Numbered from the stretch's first letter, positions 41,446 to 51,128 are shown. The stretch: 64,000 nucleotides of DNA from Candidatus Binatia bacterium (GCA_951812575.1 OX638322.1:3099925-3163924); one strand, 5' to 3'. The notes: generated by a model not told the origin, from the sequence alone. Translations and numbers: made by a program.

Positions 41446-43491
41446 ATGATCAAGGCGTCGGCGTTTCTTTTTCTCCTGCTCTGTCCGTCTAGCGTGTCCG
41501 CTAGCTCTGCCTGGCTGGACGAAGAATATGGTTACTTTGCCCGTGATGAATCCTTACGAGAAGTCTTGTATGATTTTGCTGCCAGCCTCTCGATTCCGGC
41601 CGTTATCAGCCCGGATATCGTGGCTTCTGTCAGCGGTGACTTCCCACCCATGGAGGCAAGAGATTTTCTCACTGACCTCACAAAAATATATAACCTGTCC
41701 TGGGTCTATGACGGCACAACCTTATACGTGTATAACGTCGCCGAGATAGAGCAAGGAACCATGGATCTGCCCTATGCCCAGGTGGCAGAGTTCCAGAGCT
41801 ATCTGCAGAGTCTTGACATTCACGGCGCGCCGCTCAACTGGAAGGTCGTTCCAGCCCAGAATATTATTCAGGTGGCCGGGCCGCCGCGATTTGTTGAACT
41901 GGTAGCGGACATTGTGATGCGAGTTGCTGCTCGGTCGGAAGCGGCGGCGAACGAAGAGGGCTATGTGGTGCGGGTTTTCCGCATTGAATATGGCTACGTT
42001 GATGAAGCGACCAATAAGGCTTCGGGAAATAGAACCGGGGTAACCAATCTTGCTGAACTGCTCGGCAACATCATGAATGTTGCGTATATCACAAATATCG
42101 TAGGGAGCGGTGTGGGCGCCGCTCCCAGAAAATTGCGCGGCACCGGCTTGGTTCCGAGTGAGGAGGCCGGACAGACGCCACCTGCGGCACCCCTGGTACC
42201 GCCCGCGGGCCTGCGAGACGATCGGGCGTATATCATTGGCGACCCGCGCTTGAACGCCATCATCGTCTGTGACCGGAAAGAGAGAATCCCGATCTATGAA
42301 CGCCTGATCAAGGAACTTGATATCCCGCTGGACCAGATTGAAATACTGGTGACGATATTGGATATCGACGCCTCCGAAGCGGAGGACTTGGGTTTTGACT
42401 GGCAATTCCGGACCACCGAGGAAGACCTTGACCTGAACATTTTGGTGAATAATCCTGTGGGCCTGAACGTGAACGCGACCAGGGAAATTATCGCACGGAT
42501 ATCCGCACTTCAGGAAGAAGGTAAGAGTCGCGTCGTGGTGCGTCCTTCGGTATTGACGCTCGATAATCACGAAGCCCTGTTTCAGAATAACCAGACGTTT
42601 TATGTCAGGCTTGGTACGGAAAGGTCAGATGCGGTTGATCTCGTGCCGGTTTCTTACGGCATAGTGATGCAAGTCCGCCCACACGTTGTGTACGAAGGCG
42701 ACGAGCGCAAAATCCAACTGTCCGTCCATATTGAGGACGGGGCCAGGAGTACTGCGGCACCCGTAACGGAAGTGCCTGAAATCACACAGACCCTTATCCA
42801 GACGCAGACTGTCATTCAGGAACAGTACAGTTTGTTGATCGGTGGATATAATATCCGCGAGCGTATCTTGAACAAACGGCGAATTCCCCTGCTTGGTCGT
42901 ATTCCGCTCCTGGGTTTCTTCTTTACCCAGAGCGGAGAAAGCGAGCGTGTGTTTGATCGCTATTTTGTGATTACCCCGAGGATTGTCGATACTTCGATTG
43001 ACTATGAAATTAACACCGGTTTTGAAGATGAAAGCAGAGCCGCCCGCCCGGTGTTGAAACCCATCAAACGCGAACCCTCTGCCTCGGTCCCGACGTCGAG
43101 TGCCGTTGTGGGCGGAAAAATGCCGCAGAGGATGGGAGGGCGAAAGGTGTCAGAGGAAAGCGTCACCCAACCACCCGCCGAGGTTGTGGATGAAACTGAC
43201 CATCCATCAGAGAAGGAGAGGTCTGTTCTGGACGGGCACGGTCCGTCTATAGGCTGGAACCTGCAGGTGGGCAGCTTCAGGCATCAGGCTAACGCTGTTG
43301 GCCTGCACACTCGTTTGAAAGACGCCAAGTACCAGAGCTATATAGTGCCGAACAAGACCACCGAGGGGGAGCTCTTCACGGTTCTGGTGGGTCCGATGCC
43401 GGAGCGGTCTGCGGCGGAGCAAGCGGGTGAGGAGATCAAGACGCGCCTGAATCTTGAACACTATATTGTTCGGTTGAGTGAAGGACCATGA
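41446..43491 (+). CDS. sctC: T3SS outer-membrane secretin SctC with C-terminal SPOR domain
   Basis: A 681-residue protein with a signal peptide (FLFLLLCPSSVSASS). N0 (SLREVLYDFAASLSIPAVIS) and N1/N3 domains (NIIQVAGPPRFVELVADIVM; IGDPRLNAIIVCDRKERIPI) precede the secretin core (QIEILVTILDID; LLIGGYNIRERILNKRRIPL, then LGRIPLLGFFF). After a disordered linker (about 545-600), residues about 604-678 form a SPOR domain (WNLQVGSFRHQANAVGLHTR; FTVLVGPMPERSAAEQA), a fold that binds denuded peptidoglycan. T3SS secretins normally end with a pilotin-binding helix. ATG 41446 is chosen for the signal peptide, although the ribosome site is weak. Confidence 0.92.
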   Translation: MIKASAFLFLLLCPSSVSASSAWLDEEYGYFARDESLREVLYDFAASLSIPAVISPDIVASVSGDFPPMEARDFLTDLTKIYNLSWVYDGTTLYVYNVAEIEQGTMDLPYAQVAEFQSYLQSLDIHGAPLNWKVVPAQNIIQVAGPPRFVELVADIVMRVAARSEAAANEEGYVVRVFRIEYGYVDEATNKASGNRTGVTNLAELLGNIMNVAYITNIVGSGVGAAPRKLRGTGLVPSEEAGQTPPAAPLVPPAGLRDDRAYIIGDPRLNAIIVCDRKERIPIYERLIKELDIPLDQIEILVTILDIDASEAEDLGFDWQFRTTEEDLDLNILVNNPVGLNVNATREIIARISALQEEGKSRVVVRPSVLTLDNHEALFQNNQTFYVRLGTERSDAVDLVPVSYGIVMQVRPHVVYEGDERKIQLSVHIEDGARSTAAPVTEVPEITQTLIQTQTVIQEQYSLLIGGYNIRERILNKRRIPLLGRIPLLGFFFTQSGESERVFDRYFVITPRIVDTSIDYEINTGFEDESRAARPVLKPIKREPSASVPTSSAVVGGKMPQRMGGRKVSEESVTQPPAEVVDETDHPSEKERSVLDGHGPSIGWNLQVGSFRHQANAVGLHTRLKDAKYQSYIVPNKTTEGELFTVLVGPMPERSAAEQAGEEIKTRLNLEHYIVRLSEGP

Positions 43492-44849
43492 CAGCAAACC
43501 GCTGGATATTGAAAGTATTATCAGGCACCCATGTCGGTGCTGAAGTTCTTCTATCCGCTGAAGAGTCCGTTCTGGGTAAAGATGAGAGTTGTGATCTGAT
43601 TCTGGACGATGTCAGTTTATCCAACAGACACATCAGCTTACGTGTTGATGAGAACAAAGCTGTTCTGAAATTGCTCGATGCGGATCGCCCGATTTATGTT
43701 GATGATGAAAAATTTGAAGGGGAGAGCATCGTCCTTGAGCCCTTCCAGGTTATTACCGTTGGCACCTTGTTTCTTGCCGCAGGTCCGACAGAGGTGGAAT
43801 GGCCTACGATTGATTTGCTTCTTGAGAAGAAAATAGAATCCAGGGAAGCGGTGCACGATGAAGCGGTGCCGGGCGACCAATCGCCTGATGCTGGAGCAGA
43901 TGATACGGCGGGCGTACAAACTGTTCCCCCTCCTGCCCGGTCCAGACGGATACCCTATGCCTACGCATTGTCCGCCCTTGTGGGGATGGTCGGGGTGGCG
44001 GTCTGGTTACTGTCCCCGACAAAGGTTGACCGTCCTCGACTCAGTCGTCAGCAAACTGCAGAACTCAGGCGACTTTTGGCCCACTATGGTGCCGCTATTC
44101 GGATACAGCGAGCTGACACAGCAGGGCAGTTACCTCAGATTACCGGTTATGTTGATACTGAGTTAAACCGGCAGCGTCTGGTGGCGAATATTGTCAAAAT
44201 CAATAGTGATCTGGAAACCGATATCGTTGCAGCCGAAGGGATTCAGCAGGCATTATCGATAGTCCTGGATCACCAGGTTAATCAGGACAAAAATAACTCC
44301 GTCGAAGTGGTTTCAGTACCATACTCTCCCGGTGACTTTATCGTACGGGGTTATGTGAGGGACGCTGATACCTGGGAAACAGCGTTGCAAGCTCTCCATC
44401 GGGATGGTCCTAACTACAACAGTCTGAAGGATGAAGTGCAGACCCAAAAAGATCGTGTTCGGGCGTTACAAAACATGTTGCTTGAAGCGGACCTGGACCA
44501 GGTTCAGATCGAGACGACGGAACAGGGTCTCATACTCCCGGGAGATTTGAAATTGGAAGAACAGAAGAAATTGACGGAAATAATCCACGCATTCAACAAA
44601 AAGTTCAATTCAAGACCACCGCTGGCAACGGACCTCGACGAGGACGGTACGCCAGAGTCGTCAGTCGAGCTGGATATTCGCAGTATCAGTTTCGGTGCGA
44701 TCCCACATATCATCATGAGAGATGGGCAGCACTACAGTCAGGGGGCGCAGTTGGCGAATGGCTATACTATCGTGTCGATCACTCCAGACTTCATTGCCCT
44801 GAAGAAAGGCCCAGAAACGGCCTATTACCATCTACGTGCCGAGCAGTAA
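43488..44849 (+). CDS. sctD: T3SS inner-membrane ring protein SctD
   Basis: A 453-residue protein. Residues 1-100 are the cytoplasmic FHA-like domain (WILKVLSGTHVGAEVLLSAE; SVLGKDESCDLILDD; LSNRHISLRV). One membrane helix is at about residues 157-176 (YALSALVGMVGVAVWLL). The periplasmic part holds ring-building (BON-like) modules. It forms the outer ring of the inner-membrane base together with SctJ and meets the secretin SctC. The start overlaps the sctC stop by four bases (ATGA), so the two are coupled. The length is close to YscD (419). Confidence 0.9.
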   Translation: MTANRWILKVLSGTHVGAEVLLSAEESVLGKDESCDLILDDVSLSNRHISLRVDENKAVLKLLDADRPIYVDDEKFEGESIVLEPFQVITVGTLFLAAGPTEVEWPTIDLLLEKKIESREAVHDEAVPGDQSPDAGADDTAGVQTVPPPARSRRIPYAYALSALVGMVGVAVWLLSPTKVDRPRLSRQQTAELRRLLAHYGAAIRIQRADTAGQLPQITGYVDTELNRQRLVANIVKINSDLETDIVAAEGIQQALSIVLDHQVNQDKNNSVEVVSVPYSPGDFIVRGYVRDADTWETALQALHRDGPNYNSLKDEVQTQKDRVRALQNMLLEADLDQVQIETTEQGLILPGDLKLEEQKKLTEIIHAFNKKFNSRPPLATDLDEDGTPESSVELDIRSISFGAIPHIIMRDGQHYSQGAQLANGYTIVSITPDFIALKKGPETAYYHLRAEQ

Positions 44850-44894
44850 GCAGAGTCCCTGCACTCTGCTGTCTTGAGCTAAAGGAGTCTATGT

Positions 44895-47429
44895 ATGCCA
44901 GGAAATAGTGTCAATGCGAATTTGTCTCTCCCATCAAACTTTGTTCCCGACAACACCTCCAAGGTTAGACAACAAGGCGAGTTCAAGGCCCGAACGGTCA
45001 GTCTCGGTACATCCAGTCCGTTCGTGGAGCGCATCGCGAATACCAATAAACCGGATCACGCCACCCCCCTCATAGCCAGAACTGTGGCCGAAGGCGTGGG
45101 TGAAGGGTTCGCTATGGGGAATATCAGCAGGTTTAGCACCTACCTCGCCAACAATGTTGAACGAGGCCGAATTTCACGTGATTTGTTACCCGACTTTGAG
45201 ACGGCCGTAACGTTCGCAAATCAGGTTGATAAGGACATCTTACGCGCCTCCGTGTTGCTTGATAAGTCCGAACATACGCCGCTGACCGAGGCTGAACGGA
45301 CCGAGGTTAATACCCTGATGGGCTCCAACCAGCATAATCTTGCGTTGGTGCAAGGATGGCTGTCCAAAAAGCGTGTGGAACTCCAGGAAAATGGTGACGC
45401 CAGCGTAGAGACCTTGACCTTCATGCAAAATCTTCAGGAACGACTCGCGGACCGGCATATGGACGTGGTGGACCTGATGAGCCTGTACGACCTTGACCTG
45501 ACACAGGGCCAGGAAGCCGTCAGCCGGAGTGACCGCATCGATTCAAATCTCCTCAACGTGACCGCGGCGCTGACAGTCGCCCGGAACCTGTCGGTTCCCG
45601 GTCTCTCGGACGCATCAAAAAACCAAATAGTCGGTGTGCTGGAAGACCAGCATCGACTGCTGACTCAGGCGAAAGAGCTGGCGGGCGACCGCTCGGCGGC
45701 GCGCCGGCTGCCCCAGGGAGATAGGCTCACCCTGGCAGCCAAGGAGATCTGGGATACCTCGTTTTCCCTCATCAAGGAAACCGCGACCGACGCTGACAGC
45801 ATAAAGCAACTGCGGGCCCAGTGGGACGCGAAAACACGTGGAGAAGGGGGACCATGGTTACCTCTGGTGCACCCGAGAATTGGCCAGCAGGCGCTGATGC
45901 GAGAGTTTCTTACTCATCAGCTCAAGGCGGCTGGCGTCTCCAAAAATGATATGCCCGATCTGAAGTTTCAGTTGCATGGAGCGAAGACCAAGGCGCTGAA
46001 CGACCAACCCTGGGAGACGATACACAAGGATCTGCACTACACTCTTGATGACCACACCTATACGGTCGAAAGTAGGATCACGCCGGCGAAGCAGCTGTCC
46101 GCACACTTCTCCGAGGGTTATGATTCCAACGGCATCAGCCACGCCGATAGAATGCAGTATAAGCATGCTCCAAACCTCGCTCACACGCAACTGACTAACG
46201 AGAGCAACGAACTGCTGTTCTCGGGGCTGCGGCACGGCGTCCTTGATGCTTATGACATCACGGCGTCGAACCTCAACAAATTGTCGGACAAACAATTAGA
46301 TACGATGATCGGAGACCTTCTTGTTCAAGAACCGCCTGAATTGAAGGCATCGATCCTTTCGACGATTCGTAGCGATCCGGCCCAAGCCAAAACCTATGCT
46401 GCGCAGATGCGCTCTGCGGCGAGCAAGAAAATGGCGGAAGAAGTGGCGGTCGCCGCCCTGGTCTCCGATCCGGCCAAATTTCAGAGCGCCCTTGAGGGCA
46501 ATACGGTGAACCTCAATTTATCCTCCATTTCGTTGCTGACGCCGGATCGGTTGCGGGCGAAGCTGAGGCCGAGCGGTAACGAACGCGAGATGTTGCAACG
46601 TCAGACTATCGCTCTGAAGGCCCTGGCACAGGAGCAGCCTCTTGAACTGACGGTTCGCGATAATGCTGGTCAGCTACGCACCATCAAGGCGAATATCAAC
46701 GTTCGGACGTTCAACTTTGGTGTAAACGGCGCGGCTGTCGGTAAGATGTACCATATTCCTTCCACTGCCCCTGGATGGAAGCAACTGATGGGGTGGGGTT
46801 ACGCCATGGAAAAGAACGATCCTGATCTGACCCAGCTGCTTGGCGGAACCGGAGCCGGACTCGGCGGCGATGTTGGCGACAAACTTGTGGAGATCAACCG
46901 GGAACGAGAGCAACTGCGCAATGACCTCAGGGAGGGTAGGGTAACAGCCGAGAACCAAACGGAAGTGGGGCGTCGGGTTTCCGCGCTGGATAAACAATAC
47001 CAGAATCTGCACACGGCAGCGAGCGATGCCAAGCGTATCTGGCAGGAGAGGTCCTTCATCAGGGGTGGAGAGGATCCCTATAAAATGGTGTCCAGGCTCG
47101 CGCTGGTAGGGAATCTGATGGATGAGACGCCCCTATTCAACTGCAAGAGCGGCAAGGACCGAACCGGACAGCTGGACGCGGAAGTGAAGTATCTTGCCGC
47201 GCTGGCTGAACATGAGAAGCTGCCGAGGCCAGGTTCGGTCGGTCCCGACCTGCGTGCAATGCGCAGCGAGTTCACGCTCAATGCCGGCAATCTTGAGATG
47301 CAGAAGCTGAACAGCGGGTTACCGGGCTATAAGCTGCCGCTCAGGGAAGTGCCGGGGCTTGCGCAGATGATCGCTGACCAGGCCCTGGAATCGGTATACC
47401 GCGGTGGTTCTGATTACATTAAGTCCTGA
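44895..47429 (+). CDS. SopB/IpgD-type phosphoinositide phosphatase effector
   Basis: An 844-residue protein without signal peptide. Residues about 530-844 match the catalytic domain of SopB/SigD and IpgD: NLNLSSISLLTPDRLRAKL, VRTFNFGVNGAAVGKM, EDPYKMVSRLALVGNL, the active site FNCKSGKDRTGQLDAE (nucleophile Cys750, Arg756, CX5R), and NAGNLEMQKLNSGLPGYKL. These enzymes remove phosphate from host phosphoinositides such as PI(4,5)P2. The protein is about 280 residues longer than SopB; the extra helical N-terminal region may bind GTPases or a chaperone. AAAGGAG precedes the ATG. It follows sctD directly. Injection into a eukaryotic host is a strong inference. Confidence 0.92.
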   Translation: MPGNSVNANLSLPSNFVPDNTSKVRQQGEFKARTVSLGTSSPFVERIANTNKPDHATPLIARTVAEGVGEGFAMGNISRFSTYLANNVERGRISRDLLPDFETAVTFANQVDKDILRASVLLDKSEHTPLTEAERTEVNTLMGSNQHNLALVQGWLSKKRVELQENGDASVETLTFMQNLQERLADRHMDVVDLMSLYDLDLTQGQEAVSRSDRIDSNLLNVTAALTVARNLSVPGLSDASKNQIVGVLEDQHRLLTQAKELAGDRSAARRLPQGDRLTLAAKEIWDTSFSLIKETATDADSIKQLRAQWDAKTRGEGGPWLPLVHPRIGQQALMREFLTHQLKAAGVSKNDMPDLKFQLHGAKTKALNDQPWETIHKDLHYTLDDHTYTVESRITPAKQLSAHFSEGYDSNGISHADRMQYKHAPNLAHTQLTNESNELLFSGLRHGVLDAYDITASNLNKLSDKQLDTMIGDLLVQEPPELKASILSTIRSDPAQAKTYAAQMRSAASKKMAEEVAVAALVSDPAKFQSALEGNTVNLNLSSISLLTPDRLRAKLRPSGNEREMLQRQTIALKALAQEQPLELTVRDNAGQLRTIKANINVRTFNFGVNGAAVGKMYHIPSTAPGWKQLMGWGYAMEKNDPDLTQLLGGTGAGLGGDVGDKLVEINREREQLRNDLREGRVTAENQTEVGRRVSALDKQYQNLHTAASDAKRIWQERSFIRGGEDPYKMVSRLALVGNLMDETPLFNCKSGKDRTGQLDAEVKYLAALAEHEKLPRPGSVGPDLRAMRSEFTLNAGNLEMQKLNSGLPGYKLPLREVPGLAQMIADQALESVYRGGSDYIKS

Positions 47430-47464
47430 CACTGGGTCGTCTGTATTGAATATGGAGGAGAAGT

Positions 47465-48994
47465 ATGTCGGAAATCGATTTCATCACGTTTCGGCAATTG
47501 GCCGAGAGGCGATCAGATGCGACTCTAACCGTTAATATGAACACCGGTGATTTAAGGAGTCGCAGCAACAACGTCTTCAATCGTGTTATCACTTGGGTCC
47601 GGAATAAATTCCAGGATCCCACCACTCGGCAGGTGGAGCAGCAGGCGGCCTACAACAGCTTTATTCGTTCCATGCACGCGTCTCCCCGTTACGATGAGTT
47701 AGAGAAGGAGATGACGATGATGCACCTGTCCCAGGACGTCCGCCTGGGCAAGCCGTTGACCACTCGTCGGATCAGGCAGATCTTGACCCAACTGGAGACG
47801 CCGACCGTCGGGTCCACGAATGCCGATCACAGGACTTATCACGAGAACTGCATTGCCGCGAACTTCATGGCCGGGAGGTTCGAAAGCGACCACTTGTCCA
47901 GGGAACTGCGGGAAGCAATCGAAGATCGGCCCGCTCTGAGGGAAAGAAACTACAGCGTGCGCCCAGAGGACCAGAAACGCCTTTCGCAGCGCATCTACGA
48001 TGCTGTGATGGCGGCCACCGGTGATGATCCCGTAAATCATCCGACCCATATTGTCGAGTATCCCGAGGGAGCCCGCATTGCGGGCCCTCTGGTTGATGAA
48101 TTTCTCGACACCGAGGAGCAACGTATCCTTGCCGAGGAGGAACGTATCCGTTTGCAGGAAACGGAGGCAGCGGCGACGCCAGAGCCTGTTGTAGAGCAGG
48201 ATGAAACGGTGGCCGCCAGGCAGCCGGGCGCGAGGAGCAGGATGGCCGTGTGGGTAAGACGGCTGATGCGCAGGAGTCCGCCTGATTCCTCAAAGAACAT
48301 CAAGAGCCCGACCGTTATGCAGGCTCTGTCACAGCGTCTGCAACCGCTCAATCTTCCCAGGGAACTACGCTCGAAGGTGGGGCGACTCATCGAGCAAGGG
48401 CAGGTGACGACACAGGTACAGCTTACGCGCCAGACGAATAGAAATGCTGCTGTCTGGATTGAGGACAACCGGCTCGATAGATGGTATAGGGAAGGGCTGA
48501 GGAATGCCGATATGCCTGTGCCAAAACGGGGAACTGTTCCCCCGGAGCTTGCCGATGAGGTCGTCGCGTTGGTCGCGACCCTGGACGGGTTACATGACTA
48601 TAACGATATGAAGAGGCTGGTCCGAGGGAAAATACGTTCCTGGATCGACACGCAGGCTCTGTCACAGCGTCTGGAACCGCTCAATCTTCCCAGGGGAATA
48701 CGCTCGAAGGTGGGGCGACTCATCGAGCAAGGGCAGGTGACGTCACAGGTAGAGCTGAGGCGCCAGACGAATAGAAATGCTGCTGTCTGGATTGCGGACA
48801 ACCGGCTCGGCAGATGGTATAGGGAAATGCTGGAGCAGGCCAACATCCCTGTGCCAAAACGGGACAGGGTTCCCCCGGAGCTTGCCGATGAGGTCGTCGC
48901 GTTGGTCGCGGGCCTGGACAGGTTATATGACTATAACGATATGGAGAGGCTGGTCCGAGAGAAGATACATTCCTGGTTCAACCAGGGCGCGTGA
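47465..48994 (+). CDS. Candidate T3SS effector with a 111-residue internal duplication
   Basis: A 509-residue protein with GGAGGAG before the ATG. No signal peptide. Residues 1-110 (TFRQLAERRSDATLTVNMN; VITWVRNKFQD; GKPLTTRRIRQIL) resemble the start of the 39279 product. A Glu-rich coiled-coil lies near residues 215-250. Two direct repeats (from about residues 286 and 397; 333 bp apart in DNA) share ALSQRL(Q/E)PLNLPR, SKVGRLIEQGQVT, RQTNRNAAVWI and VPPELADEVVALVA. The repeats are highly similar in DNA, so recent. The function is unknown; placement after the SopB-like gene and the shared N-terminus suggest an injected protein. Confidence 0.55.
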   Translation: MSEIDFITFRQLAERRSDATLTVNMNTGDLRSRSNNVFNRVITWVRNKFQDPTTRQVEQQAAYNSFIRSMHASPRYDELEKEMTMMHLSQDVRLGKPLTTRRIRQILTQLETPTVGSTNADHRTYHENCIAANFMAGRFESDHLSRELREAIEDRPALRERNYSVRPEDQKRLSQRIYDAVMAATGDDPVNHPTHIVEYPEGARIAGPLVDEFLDTEEQRILAEEERIRLQETEAAATPEPVVEQDETVAARQPGARSRMAVWVRRLMRRSPPDSSKNIKSPTVMQALSQRLQPLNLPRELRSKVGRLIEQGQVTTQVQLTRQTNRNAAVWIEDNRLDRWYREGLRNADMPVPKRGTVPPELADEVVALVATLDGLHDYNDMKRLVRGKIRSWIDTQALSQRLEPLNLPRGIRSKVGRLIEQGQVTSQVELRRQTNRNAAVWIADNRLGRWYREMLEQANIPVPKRDRVPPELADEVVALVAGLDRLYDYNDMERLVREKIHSWFNQGA

Positions 48995-49008
48995 ACTGAC
49001 GGGCCGGC

Positions 49009-50052
49009 TCATAATTCCCGAACCACCCGCAACACTTCAGCAACGGGTGCAATCAAACTATCGGGTATGTATTCATTGAGGTCGGACTCTTCCACCAACG
49101 AATGTGCCAGCGAGACATTCTGCATGACCGGAATCCCTTCCTGCTCCGCAATCTCAATGATTCTCTGAGCGATAATTCCCTGCTCCTTCAAAGTGACAAT
49201 CGGTAAGGCGGTTTTTTCCTGTTCGTAGTACAGACCGACGGCAAGATGGGTTGGATTACTGACTATGACACTTGAACGTTTGACATTGGAAACCTGTTGG
49301 GAATCAATAATCTCCATAAACAACTGGCGGCGGCGGCCCTTAATCTCTGGGCTTCCCTCCATTTCCTTGTATTCTCGTTTGACCTCATCCTTGGACATTT
49401 TCAGCCCTTTGATATATTCGAATTTCTGAAAAATATAGTCTGCCGCCGCAACGACGACAAAAGTCACTGATGCGTATATAAATACTGTCGAAAACATATC
49501 GCCCAGTATCGGCATGATACAATCAATTCCGCAGTAAGGAATCCGTAATAATGTTGGTAAGGCGGTCCAGATGATATGCCCAATTAAGTAGGTAAGAAAC
49601 ACTATTTTGAAAATCGACTTTACCAACTCTACGAAATTCTTCTTGGAAAAAATATTCTTTAGTGCGGAAAAGGGATTTAACTTCTTTAAATCGGGCTTGA
49701 CCGCCTCGGGAGCCAGCAAAACACCCACCTGGGCAAGGTTTCCAATAACTCCGGCAAGCATAGCCAGACACACTAACGGCAGGATCATCAGTAAGCCGAT
49801 TTCGATAGCCTTTTTGAGCATGGTATCAAATCCCGTTTCAAAAGGGACGCTCTCAAGCCATATCGGCGGATCCAATAACGCCTCCAACTCGTGTAAATAG
49901 AAGTCGCTCGCCGTCCAGAGAAAGAAGAGTGCGGTCACGATAACCGCGGTGCTGGCAACTTCTTTACTCTTCGCTACCTGTCCCTTCTTCCGTGCGTCAC
50001 GTAAGCGCTTGGGAGTCGGTGGTTCAGTTTTGTCACCAGAGGAGTCGCTCAT
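49009..50052 (-). CDS. sctU: T3SS export switch protein SctU (YscU)
   Basis: A 347-residue FlhB/YscU-family protein. The N-terminus KTEPPTPKRLRDARKKGQVA is diagnostic. Four membrane helices are followed by a cytoplasmic domain with the self-cleavage site NPTH (Asn266-His269) in VIVSNPTHLAVGLYY. Cleavage switches the machine from early to late substrates together with the ruler SctP. It is the last gene of the minus-strand operon and overlaps sctT by four bases; the convergent effector gene ends 14 bases away. Confidence 0.97.
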   Translation of the reverse strand: MSDSSGDKTEPPTPKRLRDARKKGQVAKSKEVASTAVIVTALFFLWTASDFYLHELEALLDPPIWLESVPFETGFDTMLKKAIEIGLLMILPLVCLAMLAGVIGNLAQVGVLLAPEAVKPDLKKLNPFSALKNIFSKKNFVELVKSIFKIVFLTYLIGHIIWTALPTLLRIPYCGIDCIMPILGDMFSTVFIYASVTFVVVAAADYIFQKFEYIKGLKMSKDEVKREYKEMEGSPEIKGRRRQLFMEIIDSQQVSNVKRSSVIVSNPTHLAVGLYYEQEKTALPIVTLKEQGIIAQRIIEIAEQEGIPVMQNVSLAHSLVEESDLNEYIPDSLIAPVAEVLRVVREL

Positions 50053-50840
50053 TGGAAAATCCGCTCCAATTCATGAATATGATCTTTGAGATCACGCAGC
50101 ATGTCGCTAAAATAGAAAACTGCAGTTCCCAGGAAGAAAAGAAGCAAGAAATTCGCAACGGCGCTTTTGATTGGCATCGACAAAAAGAAAATATTGAGTT
50201 GTGGGGCGAACCTGCCAATCAGACCTAATCCGAACTCGGTAAAAAACATCGAAATGATGATCGGTCCCCCAACGACCACTGCCAGCTTCGAGATTAAAAT
50301 AAATTGCTTGAGGAAGAACTCAAGCAGGTCCGAATTGATTGCAGGGAAAAAAGAAGTCAGCGGCCAGATTGCATAACTGGTGTAAAGACTGTCCAGGAAG
50401 ACAAGGAAAATCCCCGTAACAAAGAATAACGTGACCAGGGTTTGCGACATGAACAGGCCAAGAGGAGAAGATTGTTGCCCGATTAACGGATCAAAAGAAC
50501 TCCCCATCGCCGCTCCACGCTGGTTGTCAATAAAAAACCCCACCGCTTGAATCGCCCAGAAAACGACGGTCAGCGGATACCCTATCATCATGCCGATGAA
50601 GAGCTCTTTGGCGGCAATGCCGATGAGCAGGGCAAGCGTTAATTCGGCCGCCCGAATTTCATGGGCGAGGAGTGGATAGAGAATCAAAGCAAGGCCGGCC
50701 GCAATGCCATTGCGGGCAAAGGGCCCCCCCATTAACTGGGAGCCCATAAACGACAGCACCGACATCGTCCCGATCATACGTGGCAGTCCAAGCGACATTA
50801 TCAGCAGGACTTCTTTGACGAGGTCAAGCACGTGGTCCAT
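50049..50840 (-). CDS. sctT: T3SS export apparatus protein SctT
   Basis: A 263-residue FliR/SpaR/YscT-family membrane protein with six or more helices. Conserved regions include the early MIGTMSVLSFMGSQLMGGPF, GMMIGYPLTVVFWAIQAVGF, and IDNQRGAAMGSSFDPLIGQQ, characteristic of SctT. SctT starts the helical SctR5S4T1 export pore. The length matches YscT (261). It overlaps sctU by four bases and follows sctS by 18. Confidence 0.95.
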   Translation of the reverse strand: MDHVLDLVKEVLLIMSLGLPRMIGTMSVLSFMGSQLMGGPFARNGIAAGLALILYPLLAHEIRAAELTLALLIGIAAKELFIGMMIGYPLTVVFWAIQAVGFFIDNQRGAAMGSSFDPLIGQQSSPLGLFMSQTLVTLFFVTGIFLVFLDSLYTSYAIWPLTSFFPAINSDLLEFFLKQFILISKLAVVVGGPIIISMFFTEFGLGLIGRFAPQLNIFFLSMPIKSAVANFLLLFFLGTAVFYFSDMLRDLKDHIHELERIFQ

Positions 50841-50858
50841 TGTTGCGTGACTGCCTGA

Positions 50859-51128
50859 TCAATAAAAAATGTCTTCAATCCTGGCAAAGGATATGGAAGC
50901 GTAACTGATAAGCCCGCTACCCATCCACCCCGCGGTCAGCATCAACATGGCGACGAGAGCTATCAGTTTGAGGGCAAAGGAAACGGTCTGTTCCTGAATC
51001 TGCGTCAATGCCTGCACCAGGCCAATAAGAATTCCCACGATTGACACAACCGCTATGGACGGCAATGACAAAGTCAGAACCAGCAGCAGTGCCTGCTGGG
51101 CGTGATTGATAATTTCGGCTTCCGACAT
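50859..51128 (-). CDS. sctS: T3SS export apparatus protein SctS
   Basis: An 89-residue FliQ/YscS-family protein with two membrane helices (ALLLVLTLSLPSIAVVSIVG; LKLIALVAMLMLTAGWMGSG) separated by the conserved LVQALTQIQEQT loop. Four copies join SctR and SctT in the export pore. The length equals the family standard (86-88). Confidence 0.95.
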   Translation of the reverse strand: MSEAEIINHAQQALLLVLTLSLPSIAVVSIVGILIGLVQALTQIQEQTVSFALKLIALVAMLMLTAGWMGSGLISYASISFARIEDIFY

